From contig DBVZ01000010.1 in assembly GCA_002308255.1 (NCBI GenBank), forward strand, positions 3,419 through 19,243: 15,825 nucleotides of DNA. The letters are read 5' to 3'. This document shows, one piece after another, positions 7,134-13,686 of the stretch. The stretch is from Lachnospiraceae bacterium UBA1251. Lineage in GTDB: Bacteria; Bacillota; Clostridia; Lachnospirales; Lachnospiraceae. The notes under the pieces are model-generated. The model ran no database searches. It was not told the DNA's origin and saw nothing but the letters and a program-made list of their open reading frames with translations. Numbering within the stretch: the stretch's first letter is position 1; each line of letters opens with the position of its first letter. The position numbers and the translations under genes were made by a program.

Positions 7134-7254
7134 GTATGAAACAAATTAAAAATTGAGACAGTTTTGCGTATTTCAAAGCCCAATTCTGTTTCATTTCCCT
7201 TTCGATATTCGTAATATACAACAGGAATTGTCACAGAAGTGTCATACTCGTGAA

Positions 7255-7300
7255 ATGAGTCGGGGGACGAATGAGTCAGGGGACGTATCTTCTGACTCAC
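7255..7300 (+). repeat. REP-like locus 3: half copy plus full unit
   Basis: A 16-base half copy with the GTCGGGGGACG variant (7255-7270) and a full unit (7271-7300) whose right arm has one C-to-T change. It lies between the divergent lipoprotein and reductase genes, just upstream of the reductase promoter. The rest of the 7083-7362 gap holds the two promoters and AT-rich sequence. Confidence 0.95.
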
Positions 7301-7306
7301 TTTTAA

Positions 7307-7315
7307 TGCTATAAT
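7307..7315 (+). promoter_or_regulatory. Extended -10 promoter of the aldo/keto reductase
   Basis: TGCTATAAT (7307-7315) is a perfect TGn-TATAAT. The -35 region (about 7287-7292) falls within repeat locus 3 and matches poorly. Leader about 41 bases. Confidence 0.6.
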
Positions 7316-7362
7316 ACATTCAACCGGACATCCCTCTTTCGAACAATAACGGAGGAATCGTT

Positions 7363-8334
7363 ATGAGTGGAATGCTGTATAAGAAAATTCCCTATGTCGA
7401 CAGACCGGTCTCCCGGATCCTGTACGGTACCGCGGCAATGCCGTTTTTAGATGGAGGCGACGGAAATGCCCTCTTTGATGATATGTTCGCTCTCGGCGTC
7501 AATACTTTTGATACCGCGCGCAACTATAAGGCAGCGGAAGCGTCTCTGGGGAGATGGATCGATGCACGGCAGAACCGGGAGGAGATCGTGATCCTCTCCA
7601 AATGTGGCCATCCGGACGATTCCGGAAAGAAGCGCGTAACGGAATCCGATATGCGGGAGGATTTCAGAACCTCGGCAGAATATCTGCGCACAGACTTCAT
7701 TGACATTTATCTTTTGCACAGGGATGATCCCGAAGTGCCTGTTGGAGAGATCGTTGAGATTTTCAATGCGATGCATGAAGAGGGGAAGATCGGTGCGTTT
7801 GGCGGTTCCAACTGGACATACCGGCGGATCGAAGAGGCAAATGAATATGCTTACGCGCACCGTCTGATTCCATTTACGGTCTCTTCTCCGAATTTCGGAC
7901 TCGCCGATCAGGTGCGGGATCCGTGGGGCGGGGGATGCGAGACGATTTCCGGTCCTTCTCATAAAAGGGATCGGGAATGGTATGCGATGCATGAAATGCC
8001 TGTTGTCGCTTATTCTTCCCTCGGCAGAGGTCTTTTTTCGGGGAAAATGAAATCCGTCGACGCAGACAACGTCGATAAATATCTGGACGCCGTCGCGATC
8101 CGGGGTTATGTATGCGCGGAAAATATGGAACGCCTGAGGAGATGCGAGATCCTGGCGGAGAAGAAAAATTGTCTTGTTCCGCAGATCGCGATGGCTTATA
8201 TTCATGCAAAGGGACTGAATTGCTTTGCAGTCGTCAATACGTCCTCCAAAAAGAGGATGCAGCAGAATATTGATGCGCTGCACATCGCTCTTACTAAAGA
8301 GGAGACTGACTGGCTCGATCTTGAGTCGGAATGA
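7363..8334 (+). CDS. Aldo/keto reductase
   Basis: A 323-residue NAD(P)H-dependent oxidoreductase of the aldo/keto reductase superfamily, a TIM-barrel enzyme reducing aldehydes or ketones in the cytoplasm. The catalytic tetrad is intact: D50 and Y55 in FDTARNY, K80 in ILSKCG, H119 in YLLHRDD. The cofactor-end segments GAFGGSNW, VVAYSSLGRGLFSG and the late AVVNTSSKKRMQQNIDAL are also recognisable. ATG 7363 is preceded by GGAGG with seven-base spacing. The TGA stop (8332-8334) is bases 2-4 of a REP-like unit; the length is normal, so the C-terminus is not obviously shortened. Substrate unknown. The PQ-loop gene follows 94 bases later with no promoter seen between them, so the two may be cotranscribed. 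Confidence 0.93.
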   Translation: MSGMLYKKIPYVDRPVSRILYGTAAMPFLDGGDGNALFDDMFALGVNTFDTARNYKAAEASLGRWIDARQNREEIVILSKCGHPDDSGKKRVTESDMREDFRTSAEYLRTDFIDIYLLHRDDPEVPVGEIVEIFNAMHEEGKIGAFGGSNWTYRRIEEANEYAYAHRLIPFTVSSPNFGLADQVRDPWGGGCETISGPSHKRDREWYAMHEMPVVAYSSLGRGLFSGKMKSVDADNVDKYLDAVAIRGYVCAENMERLRRCEILAEKKNCLVPQIAMAYIHAKGLNCFAVVNTSSKKRMQQNIDALHIALTKEETDWLDLESE

Positions 8335-8412
8335 GTCGGGGGACGTATCTGTTGACTCATCATTGAATGAGTCAGGGGACGAATGAGTCAGGGGACGTAT
8401 CTGCTGACTCAC
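8331..8412 (+). repeat. REP-like locus 4: two full units and one half copy in tandem
   Basis: Full unit 8331-8360 (divergent, GTCGGGGGACG variant), half copy 8367-8382, full unit 8383-8412. The first supplies the reductase stop codon; the last ends three bases before the AGGAGG of the next gene. No T-run follows either hairpin. Confidence 0.95.
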
Positions 8413-8428
8413 TACAGGAGGTGTTGAA

Positions 8429-8704
8429 ATGCCGCAGCTATTTGAAGCAATAATGGTGATCTGTTTCGGACTTTCATGGCCGTTATCGGTATATAAGGCT
8501 TATAAATCCCGTACTGCCAAGGGAAGAAGCCTTTTATTCGAGGTTTTCATTTTTATCGGATACTTATTTGGTATTATGGGTAAGATCGTGTCCGGGAACA
8601 TCTCATATGTATTTGTGTTTTATATAATCAATACCGTGATGATCAGCGTGGATATGATTTTGTATTTCAGGAACAGAAGGCTTGATGCGCAGAGTTCGAC
8701 GTGA
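8429..8704 (+). CDS. PQ-loop / SemiSWEET-like small membrane protein
   Basis: A 91-residue integral membrane protein with three hydrophobic segments (about residues 5-20, 35-54 and 59-78). The sequence WPLSVYKAYKSRTAKG followed by a second helix resembles the PQ-loop repeat of SemiSWEET-type transporters, which work as dimers of three-helix units and move small solutes such as sugars. The literal Pro-Gln pair of the motif is replaced by Trp-Pro, and the substrate cannot be inferred. ATG 8429 has a strong AGGAGG (8416-8421) seven bases upstream. It stops six bases before repeat locus 5, whose first hairpin and T-run probably end transcription. Confidence 0.75.
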   Translation: MPQLFEAIMVICFGLSWPLSVYKAYKSRTAKGRSLLFEVFIFIGYLFGIMGKIVSGNISYVFVFYIINTVMISVDMILYFRNRRLDAQSST

Positions 8705-8710
8705 TGTTAA

Positions 8711-8837
8711 GTGAGTCAGGAATGAGTCAGGGGACGTATCTCCTGACTCGTTTTTTGATCGATTCGTGCGGACAGAATAAACAGAAAATGAGTCAGGAGA
8801 TACGTCCCCTGACTCATTTTTGGCTCATCTGACTCAA
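8711..8837. repeat. REP-like locus 5: half copy, inverted pair, degenerate half site
   Basis: A 10-base half copy (8711-8720), a full unit (8722-8751), an unrelated 36-base spacer, an inverted full unit (8788-8817), and CTGACTCAA (8829-8837), a half site that contains the stop codon of the GNAT gene. It fills the space between convergent genes. Confidence 0.95.
8722..8756 (+). terminator. Likely intrinsic terminator of the PQ-loop gene
   Basis: The full repeat unit folds into a 13-bp stem and is followed by T-rich sequence (8751-8756, six T). The second unit is also followed by five T (8817-8821). Confidence 0.6.
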
Positions 8838-9349
8838 TTCAGCAATCTCTCCATCGGCAGCAACGTCGTGTTTTCAACCGGAAATTCTTCTCCCGTTTTT
8901 ACGAACAGATTTTTTGTCCAGAAATGCTCGCTCTGAGGATTTCCCTTATCAACTGCCAGCCTGACTTTTTTATAATTCTGTTTTGATAAACCTTCTAAAC
9001 ACTCCCTGATGATCCCGGAGCCGATCTCTCTTCCCTGAAAAAAAGCGTTCATCATAAACAGGCCGATAAATGCTGTTTGATCATCCGGAAAACCGAGGAT
9101 CAGATCCATGACGGCAATCAGCGTATCTTCCTGATAAAAACCTATAAACAATTTGTCCGCAAGAGTCTTGCCCGGCGGCAAAGATTTCAGATCATCGAGA
9201 ATGCTCTCCCGTGTCACAAACGGCGGATGATATCGGTAAAACTGCTCATTTCCGGAACACAGTTCGTAAATGGCGTCGACGTCATCTACGGACAATTCGC
9301 GCACAGTGTATTGCTTTGATAAGTATTGAGGGTTAGATTTTATTTCCAT
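8834..9349 (-). CDS. GNAT-family N-acetyltransferase
   Basis: A 171-residue acetyl-CoA-dependent acetyltransferase of the GNAT fold. It shows an N-terminal YTVRELSVDDVDAIYEL strand-helix, the central strand TLIAVMDLILGFPDDQTAFIGLFMMN, and the acetyl-CoA loop in AFFQGREIGSGIIRECL, followed by VRLAVDKGNPQSEHFWTKNLF. The acceptor is unknown. I chose ATG 9349, 14 bases after the stop of the ArsC-like gene, which suggests translational coupling; an in-frame TTG at 9382 would overlap that gene, and neither has a good ribosome binding site, so the start is uncertain. The TGA stop lies in a degenerate repeat half site (8829-8837). Confidence 0.85.
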   Translation of the reverse strand: MEIKSNPQYLSKQYTVRELSVDDVDAIYELCSGNEQFYRYHPPFVTRESILDDLKSLPPGKTLADKLFIGFYQEDTLIAVMDLILGFPDDQTAFIGLFMMNAFFQGREIGSGIIRECLEGLSKQNYKKVRLAVDKGNPQSEHFWTKNLFVKTGEEFPVENTTLLPMERLLN

Positions 9350-9363
9350 ATATAAATACGAAT

Positions 9364-9705
9364 TCAACTCCAGGTCTTCCAAACCTCGGGCTGATAGCCG
9401 ACGGTCGCCTGACGGCCGTTCCGGACGATCGGCTGTTTCAGGACGGATTGATTCTCCAGCACTTTCTGCGCTTTATCTTCTTTGGCAATGTATTGGATCA
9501 GCGTCAGAAGATCCTTGTCTTTGCTGTTTGGATCGATCATGGACTCAAGGCCGCCGACAGCCTGCATGACAGACTGGAATTCTCCTTTGCTGAGGCCTTT
9601 TTCGTTCAGGTCGATGAACTGAAAGCGAATGCCGCGTTCTTTAAAGAAACGTTCGGCTTTTCTTGTGTCGCTGCTCTTCTTTGTTCCGAAAATCTGTATA
9701 TTCAT
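9364..9705 (-). CDS. ArsC/Spx-family protein lacking all cysteines
   Basis: A 113-residue thioredoxin-fold protein of the ArsC/Spx/MgsR group, recognised from MNIQIFGTKKSSDTRKAE, the segment FFKERGIRFQFIDLNEKGLSKGE, and the late QPIVRNGRQATVGYQPEVW. Family arsenate reductases use a cysteine just after the first strand; here that stretch reads Lys-Ser-Ser-Asp, and the whole protein contains no cysteine. Thiol-based arsenate reduction is therefore ruled out for this protein alone; a structural, RNA-polymerase-binding (Spx-like) or lost-activity role is possible. ATG 9705 is preceded by AAAGGGAAG. It is the first gene of a two-gene unit with the GNAT gene, transcribed from a promoter lying between two repeat units. 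Confidence 0.85.
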   Translation of the reverse strand: MNIQIFGTKKSSDTRKAERFFKERGIRFQFIDLNEKGLSKGEFQSVMQAVGGLESMIDPNSKDKDLLTLIQYIAKEDKAQKVLENQSVLKQPIVRNGRQATVGYQPEVWKTWS

Positions 9706-9720
9706 AATTGCTTCCCTTTA

Positions 9721-9844
9721 GTGAGTCAGGAGATACGTCCCCTGACTCATTCTAGAAATGTTGGATTTGAAAGTCAAGTGAGTCAGGAGAAGCGTCCCCT
9801 GACTCATCTGACTCATCTGACTCACCTGACTCACACTGATTCAC
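9721..9844 (-). repeat. REP-like locus 6: two full units plus an array of 9-base half sites
   Basis: Two same-orientation units (9721-9750 and 9778-9807) are followed by tandem CTGACTCAT/C half sites at 9808-9816, 9817-9825 and 9826-9834 and a degenerate CTGATTCAC (9836-9844). The last contains the transposase stop codon. The 27 bases between the units are essentially a promoter. Confidence 0.95.
9749..9777 (-). promoter_or_regulatory. Promoter of the ArsC-like / GNAT unit, nested between repeats
   Basis: Minus-strand TTGACT (9772-9777), exactly 17 bases, then TAGAAT (9749-9754): 5 of 6 matches in each box. The -35 abuts one repeat unit and the last two bases of the -10 are the first two of the next unit. 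Transcription would begin near 9742, inside that unit. Confidence 0.6.
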
Positions 9845-10593
9845 TGTGCCCTCTGAATGATATTTCTGTTAACCCCGGTCAACCTCTCGATCTGTCGAAT
9901 GGACGCGCCGGCTGTTTTTATTTTGTACAATATTTTATTTCTTTCCTTCCGCTCCATTTTCTGTAATGCAAGAGGGTTGGACAGCCCGCCAATGCTGCAG
10001 ATCATTGAAATAATTTCTTCATCGCTGTGCCTTTTCGGCATCGATGAGGGTTCTGCGAGTGAGATCTCATTTTCGTGAAACAGCGCCTCGTCAAGCAGCT
10101 CTGTCCCGCCGATAAGTTTCCATGTGGATTCGCAGTCCGTTAAGCCGTCATTTTCATTATATAAATAGGCGGAGGCGCTGCTCCATCGGTAGGATTTCCA
10201 GTCTCCGAGACCGGCCGCAGCCGGATTGAAAAGAATATATTTCAGTGCAGCCGTAAAATACTGTTTATTGTCAATGGCTTCGCTCTTGTATCTGTTCTGA
10301 AAGAGATGTCCGACATGCTCGTATCTGGAATTAAAATAGAAGGCGTAACTCACCTCTGTTTTCTTTAACAGCAGCCCCATGATATCTGTCCGCGCGCCGA
10401 TAAGAAGATGGACATGATTATTCATCAGGCAGTAAGCAAAAACGGGCACATTCAGTTCTTCTGTGTATCGGATCAACGTACTCAAAAACTTTGAATTATC
10501 ATTTTCATTGAAAAACAGATTCATGTGCCCGATCCCTCTCAGCATAACGTGAAAAACATCCGCGTTGTTGTAAATTCGACCGATTCTCGCCAG
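9841..10593 (-). CDS. REP-associated tyrosine transposase (RAYT, Y1/HUH, IS200-like)
   Basis: A 250-residue Y1 transposase of the RAYT type, which nicks and moves single-stranded palindromic DNA. Landmarks are the N-terminal strand FHVMLRGIGHMNLFF (about 14-28), the HUH metal motif H60-V-H62 in NNHVHLLIG, GHLFQNRYKSEAI (95-107), and FTAALKYILFNPAAAG (113-128), where Y119 is a candidate catalytic tyrosine. A C-terminal helix-turn-helix-like SIRQIERLTGVNRNIIQRA (231-249) is typical of Firmicute members. The start I prefer is CTG at 10593-10591: AGGAGG (10601-10606) lies exactly seven bases upstream, and translation from there restores the conserved N-terminus (ARIGRIYNNADVFHVMLRG), which the first in-frame ATG (10545) would delete. 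The stop lies in a degenerate repeat half site. Copies of the palindrome flank the gene in opposite orientations. It appears intact. Confidence 0.9.
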   Translation of the reverse strand: MARIGRIYNNADVFHVMLRGIGHMNLFFNENDNSKFLSTLIRYTEELNVPVFAYCLMNNHVHLLIGARTDIMGLLLKKTEVSYAFYFNSRYEHVGHLFQNRYKSEAIDNKQYFTAALKYILFNPAAAGLGDWKSYRWSSASAYLYNENDGLTDCESTWKLIGGTELLDEALFHENEISLAEPSSMPKRHSDEEIISMICSIGGLSNPLALQKMERKERNKILYKIKTAGASIRQIERLTGVNRNIIQRAQ

Positions 10594-10697
10594 TTTGGGT
10601 CCTCCTTTCCATGCAGTGGTTTATGAACAGCGGAAACAGGATAACACTAATCCAAATGGATTTGACAGAGGTTCTGGAAAAAAATTTACGAAAATGT

Positions 10698-10741
10698 GTG
10701 AGTCAGGGGACGTGAGTCAGGGGACGTATCTCCTGACTCAC
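10698..10741 (+). repeat. REP-like locus 7: half copy plus full unit
   Basis: A 14-base half copy (10698-10711) and a perfect consensus unit (10712-10741), 105 bases upstream of the transposase start and opposite in orientation to locus 6. The remaining gap 10594-10874 shows a TTGACA at 10662-10667 with no good -10, and nothing else I can support. Confidence 0.95.
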
Positions 10742-10874
10742 TTCTATTGCTGGCAGCAGTTTGTCTATGATATGCTTTCAGCAGACATATTTACGAACAT
10801 GACCGAGGCAAAATGATTCGATTAACATAGCCCTTTTGCGGATGAAATGTGTCCCGCAGGAAAGGAAATGTACT

Positions 10875-11225
10875 ATGAAAATGCTCCATGTAACAATTCG
10901 AACAGATCAATTCGACGATGAATTGAAATTTTATCAGGAAATCATCGGCCTGCGGATGATCCGGGATATGAGGCCGATGGGCAGGAAAATGGTTTTTCTG
11001 GCTAATGAGGCAGGTGAGACGGAGATTGAGATCATCGAAACTCCCGGCGCCGGAAATGCCGGAAACGAGAATCTTTCAATCGGATTCCGGACTGAAAATG
11101 TCGAAGCAAAACGCCAGGAACTAATCTCTCTTGGCCTGGAGGCAACGCCGATGATCTGCCCCAATCCCCAGGTTCGCTTCTTTTTCGTCAAAGACCCGGC
11201 AGGTGTGAATATCCAGTTTATGTAA
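10875..11225 (+). CDS. VOC-superfamily (glyoxalase-like) protein
   Basis: A 116-residue single-domain protein of the vicinal-oxygen-chelate superfamily, with paired beta-alpha-beta-beta-beta modules. The first has MLHVTIRTDQFDDELKFYQEIIGL (His5 in the usual metal position), the second LSIGFRTENVEAKRQELISLG and the closing DPAGVNIQF. In glyoxalase I-type enzymes the last strand carries a Glu ligand and the second module opens with His; here these are Gln and Ser, so metal binding may be incomplete. Members include lactoylglutathione lyase, dioxygenases and antibiotic-binding proteins, and I do not choose among them. ATG 10875 follows AAAGGAAA; an in-frame start 13 codons upstream has no homology to support it. 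The stop lies in a 12-base palindrome GTAAGCGCTTAC (11222-11233). Confidence 0.85.
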   Translation: MKMLHVTIRTDQFDDELKFYQEIIGLRMIRDMRPMGRKMVFLANEAGETEIEIIETPGAGNAGNENLSIGFRTENVEAKRQELISLGLEATPMICPNPQVRFFFVKDPAGVNIQFM

Positions 11226-11243
11226 GCGCTTACTTTTCAGGCT

Positions 11244-11279
11244 AAAAAAGTGAGTCAGGAGATACGTCCCCTGACTCAC
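11244..11279 (-). terminator. Likely intrinsic terminator of the alcohol dehydrogenase operon
   Basis: On the minus strand the palindrome (11279 to 11250) is followed directly by six T (11249 to 11244), 16 bases after the dehydrogenase stop codon. Confidence 0.6.
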
Positions 11280-11287
11280 TCTGACTC
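11250..11287 (-). repeat. REP-like locus 8: full unit plus degenerate half site
   Basis: A consensus minus-orientation unit (11250-11279) followed by CTGACTCT (11281-11288 region). It separates the convergent VOC and alcohol dehydrogenase genes. Confidence 0.93.
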
Positions 11288-11294
11288 TCTTCTC

Positions 11295-12344
11295 TTAATC
11301 CCATTCATTCGGCAGCAGTACCGCCTTCATACAGCTTTTGCCGATCACCCGGTCAAAAGCTTCTCTCCAGTTATCAAGCGGAACCTCCAGACTGAGTATG
11401 TAAGAAAGGTCCACCTCTTTTTTCTCCAGAAGAGAGAGTCCGATATTCCAGGTGGACACCGCCGTGGAATTCGTTGCGATATAGTTGACCTCTTTATCGA
11501 ACAGTCTGTCCATATTTGCCTGGATCGGTTTCCCGAAAATACCGATCTGAAGATGCACGCCATGTGTGCGGACGAGTTCAAAGCAGTTCGCCAGCGCCGG
11601 AGCCGACCCGCTTGTATCGCAGGTAATGTCGGCACCCTCCGGATTTTTGGCACAAACGGCTCTTTGCAGTTCTTCAAAACTTTCCACGGTTTCGTCCGCC
11701 CCCGCTTTTTTTGCGAGCGCAAGCCGCTCCCGATCAGCCGGAAGTCCGGAGGCGATCACATAAGCATTTCTTGATTTCAGAAGCTGGACCGCGAGAATCC
11801 CCATCGGGCCGGGGCCGCTGACGACCGCGACATTTCCCGGTCTGACATCGATCCTTTCGTAAATGCCCCGTGCCGCGCAGCACATCGGTTCTGCCAGTGC
11901 GTACAATTTTTTCTCCTGCAGCGTACGGGCGGAATCCGGCAAATGAAAACTGTATTTTGCCGGCACTTTCACGTATTGGGCCATTGCCCCGTCAACATGC
12001 GTCCCGATCGAGCGCCGTTGTGCGCAGAGTGTAACCAGTCCTGCCCTGCAGAACCGGCATTCCCCGCAGCTGTAGCAGGCAGGAAGCGTAGTGATCCAGT
12101 CTCCTTCTTTAAAATCACCGGTATCTCCCTTCGTTTCCACGACCTGTCCGACGTATTCGTGTCCGAGTATCACCGGCATGCGGACCGCGCGGTTTCCCTC
12201 ATCCCGAAGTGCGTGAATATCGCTGCCGCAGATACCGGCAGCAAGAACCTTTACTTTCAGCTCTCCTTCTTCAAGAACCGGTTCCGGGACTTCCCGAATC
12301 CCGATTCCTTCTTCGCCTTTCGCATATTTCACAAGTGCTTTCAT
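11295..12344 (-). CDS. Zinc-dependent alcohol dehydrogenase (MDR family)
   Basis: A 349-residue medium-chain dehydrogenase related to sorbitol and threonine dehydrogenases, oxidising an alcohol or polyol with NAD(P). Catalytic zinc ligands are visible as C39 (AGICGSDIH), H62-E63 (ILGHEYVG) and E152 (ALAEPMCCAARG). The structural zinc lobe has C93, C96, C99 and C107 (SCGECRFCRAGLVTLC). The cofactor loop reads VVSGPGPMGILAV (174-186). No domain is missing and length is normal. ATG 12344 has AGGAG seven bases upstream, overlapping the stop codon of the regulator gene 11 bases away, so it is the last gene of a three-gene operon and is probably cotranscribed with its possible regulator. Substrate unknown. 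Confidence 0.93.
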   Translation of the reverse strand: MKALVKYAKGEEGIGIREVPEPVLEEGELKVKVLAAGICGSDIHALRDEGNRAVRMPVILGHEYVGQVVETKGDTGDFKEGDWITTLPACYSCGECRFCRAGLVTLCAQRRSIGTHVDGAMAQYVKVPAKYSFHLPDSARTLQEKKLYALAEPMCCAARGIYERIDVRPGNVAVVSGPGPMGILAVQLLKSRNAYVIASGLPADRERLALAKKAGADETVESFEELQRAVCAKNPEGADITCDTSGSAPALANCFELVRTHGVHLQIGIFGKPIQANMDRLFDKEVNYIATNSTAVSTWNIGLSLLEKKEVDLSYILSLEVPLDNWREAFDRVIGKSCMKAVLLPNEWD

Positions 12345-12355
12345 TGCAAGTCTCC

Positions 12356-13162
12356 TTACTCATCCATTGCATAACTGATATCGTCCAGCTCGGAGTGCAG
12401 GTAATCCGACCAGCTGTACTGATCCATAAAATCACCGATGTACTGATACCGGGAGGCCTTCTTTTTGTCGAGCCATTCGAACAGGTCGCATTCCACCCGG
12501 TCCTTTACGATCGCGATGCTCCCCCGCTGCTTGCTGATGATATCGGTGATCTGCAGTTTGGTAAGCGTATTCTGCAGATCCTGACGAAGGTTGCTCAGAT
12601 AAGATCCCTTGACTTTCGGGTCTCCGTCGTCTTCCCAGAGGGTCGCGATGATCTCGCCGTTCGTGGTCTGGACGCCGCGCTTGCTGACCAGGATCGCCAG
12701 CATTTCCTTTGTTCTGTTGTATTTAAATGCGACCGGCGTGCCGTCAACAAAAATCTCAAAATCACCGAATGTCTGGATGTATACGCGTTTGTTCCGTGCG
12801 GCGTCATTTCTGTAGCGGAGCTCTTTCATTTCCGTGCTCACGGAAATGTCCGTGACCGGTTTTAAAATGCAGCCGCTGGCCCGGAGAGCCATTGCTTCAA
12901 ATGCATCCTTTTTGGCTCCCGTCAAATAGATCAGATTGATATATGGATTCAGGTCTTTCAGATAACGCCCGAGCGTAAGGCCGTCCATCTCCTGCAGATT
13001 CATGCTCAGAAATGCCACATTGACCCTGCTTTTTCTGGCCGCGGCCAGCGCCTCCGGACTGTTGTCGAAGCATTGGATCTCGGCTTCGGGCGAATGCATT
13101 TTCAGCGTTTTCCCCAACTGATCAAGATCTTTTTTGTTATTTTCCACTACGAAAATCGTCAC
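12356..13162 (-). CDS. Atypical response regulator: pseudo-receiver plus winged-helix DNA-binding domain
   Basis: A 268-residue transcription regulator. Residues 1-105 form a receiver-like domain (TIFVVENNKKDLDQL, VNVAFLSMNLQEMDGL, LIYLTGAKKDA, GCILKPV). The switch Thr81 and Lys101 are kept, but the phospho-accepting Asp position reads Ser53 and the acidic pocket reads Glu7-Asn8, so normal phosphorylation is unlikely. Residues about 125-225 look like a winged helix of the OmpR/SARP type (TFGDFEIFVDGTPVAFKYNR, TNGEIIATLWEDDGDPKVKG, LSNLRQDLQNTL, DIISKQRGSIAIV), followed by an acidic tail. The start is GTG 13162 with GGGAG seven bases upstream. It lies between an unknown protein (15-base gap) and the alcohol dehydrogenase (11-base gap), in one operon with no histidine kinase. 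Confidence 0.85.
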   Translation of the reverse strand: MTIFVVENNKKDLDQLGKTLKMHSPEAEIQCFDNSPEALAAARKSRVNVAFLSMNLQEMDGLTLGRYLKDLNPYINLIYLTGAKKDAFEAMALRASGCILKPVTDISVSTEMKELRYRNDAARNKRVYIQTFGDFEIFVDGTPVAFKYNRTKEMLAILVSKRGVQTTNGEIIATLWEDDGDPKVKGSYLSNLRQDLQNTLTKLQITDIISKQRGSIAIVKDRVECDLFEWLDKKKASRYQYIGDFMDQYSWSDYLHSELDDISYAMDE

Positions 13163-13177
13163 AATATTGCTCCCGTG

Positions 13178-13666
13178 TCAAAAATCTATGATCTTCACTT
13201 TCTGGTTCAAACGATGTTCTCTGGTCATATGCAGCGGATCCATTTCCCCGACCAGCAGCATATCTCCGCTGTTTAAGATCGCGTCCCGCAGAGGTCCGGC
13301 GTTCAGGTCCGCGATCACAAGCGCTGCAAACCTGTCATAATTGTCATCGTCGATCACGGGAAAATGATACCGCATCCTGTACCAGTGTTCCGGATCAAAA
13401 CCGACCGTCCCGATATAAAGGCGGTCCGCCGTCGCCTCGACCTCATCCGGCCCGGCTTTATACCCCGGCTGCGCGCCGATGTCTTCGCAGAAAAGCATCG
13501 CGTACACACGGAGGATCTGGTCGCGCACGGTCTCTTCTTCTCCCTGCTCGTCTGTCTTTCCTATCTTCGTATTCATGATTTCATAATAGTAATCCTTCGA
13601 TTCGTCGTTCTCGTCAAAATGACAGACCGCATCATAGAAAGCTTTATCTATTATTCGCTGAGCCAT
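13178..13666 (-). CDS. Hypothetical protein, first gene of the regulator operon
   Basis: I do not recognise this 162-residue protein. It is soluble and acidic, without signal peptide or membrane helix, and starts MAQRIIDKAFYDAVCHFDEND. It contains a charged stretch (KIGKTDEQGEEETVRDQ), an aromatic segment IGTVGFDPEHWYRMRYHFPVIDDDNYDRF and ends LLVGEMDPLHMTREHRLNQKVKIIDF. I chose ATG 13666 with AAAGGA eight bases upstream; the open frame continues into the repeat to 13729, but the extra 21 residues simply translate the palindrome. It is followed after 15 bases by the pseudo-receiver regulator, so a partner or sensor role for that regulator is conceivable but unproven. Confidence 0.7.
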   Translation of the reverse strand: MAQRIIDKAFYDAVCHFDENDESKDYYYEIMNTKIGKTDEQGEEETVRDQILRVYAMLFCEDIGAQPGYKAGPDEVEATADRLYIGTVGFDPEHWYRMRYHFPVIDDDNYDRFAALVIADLNAGPLRDAILNSGDMLLVGEMDPLHMTREHRLNQKVKIIDF

Positions 13667-13686
13667 ATCATGTATCCTTTCGCGGG

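Noticed and set aside
7447..8412. A 321-codon minus-strand frame opposite the aldo/keto reductase
   Set aside because: The opposite strand encodes an intact enzyme with a full catalytic tetrad; the frame begins within a repeat unit and resembles no family.
9721..9844. A CRISPR array, because of closely spaced palindromic repeats
   Set aside because: Units are not regularly spaced, no uniform unique spacers exist, orientation is mixed across the window and no cas gene is present.
9448..9966. A 172-codon plus-strand frame across the ArsC-like gene and repeat locus 6
   Set aside because: It is antisense to two well-supported genes and its middle is a translation of the repeat units.
10662..10690. 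A promoter for the VOC gene using TTGACA at 10662-10667
   Set aside because: The -35 is perfect, but the best -10 at 16-18 bases spacing (TTTACG and neighbours) matches poorly, and repeat locus 7 lies downstream.
11222..11233. GTAAGCGCTTAC palindrome at the VOC stop codon as a terminator or operator
   Set aside because: It has no loop or adequate T-run and stands alone; a 12-base palindrome can arise by chance.
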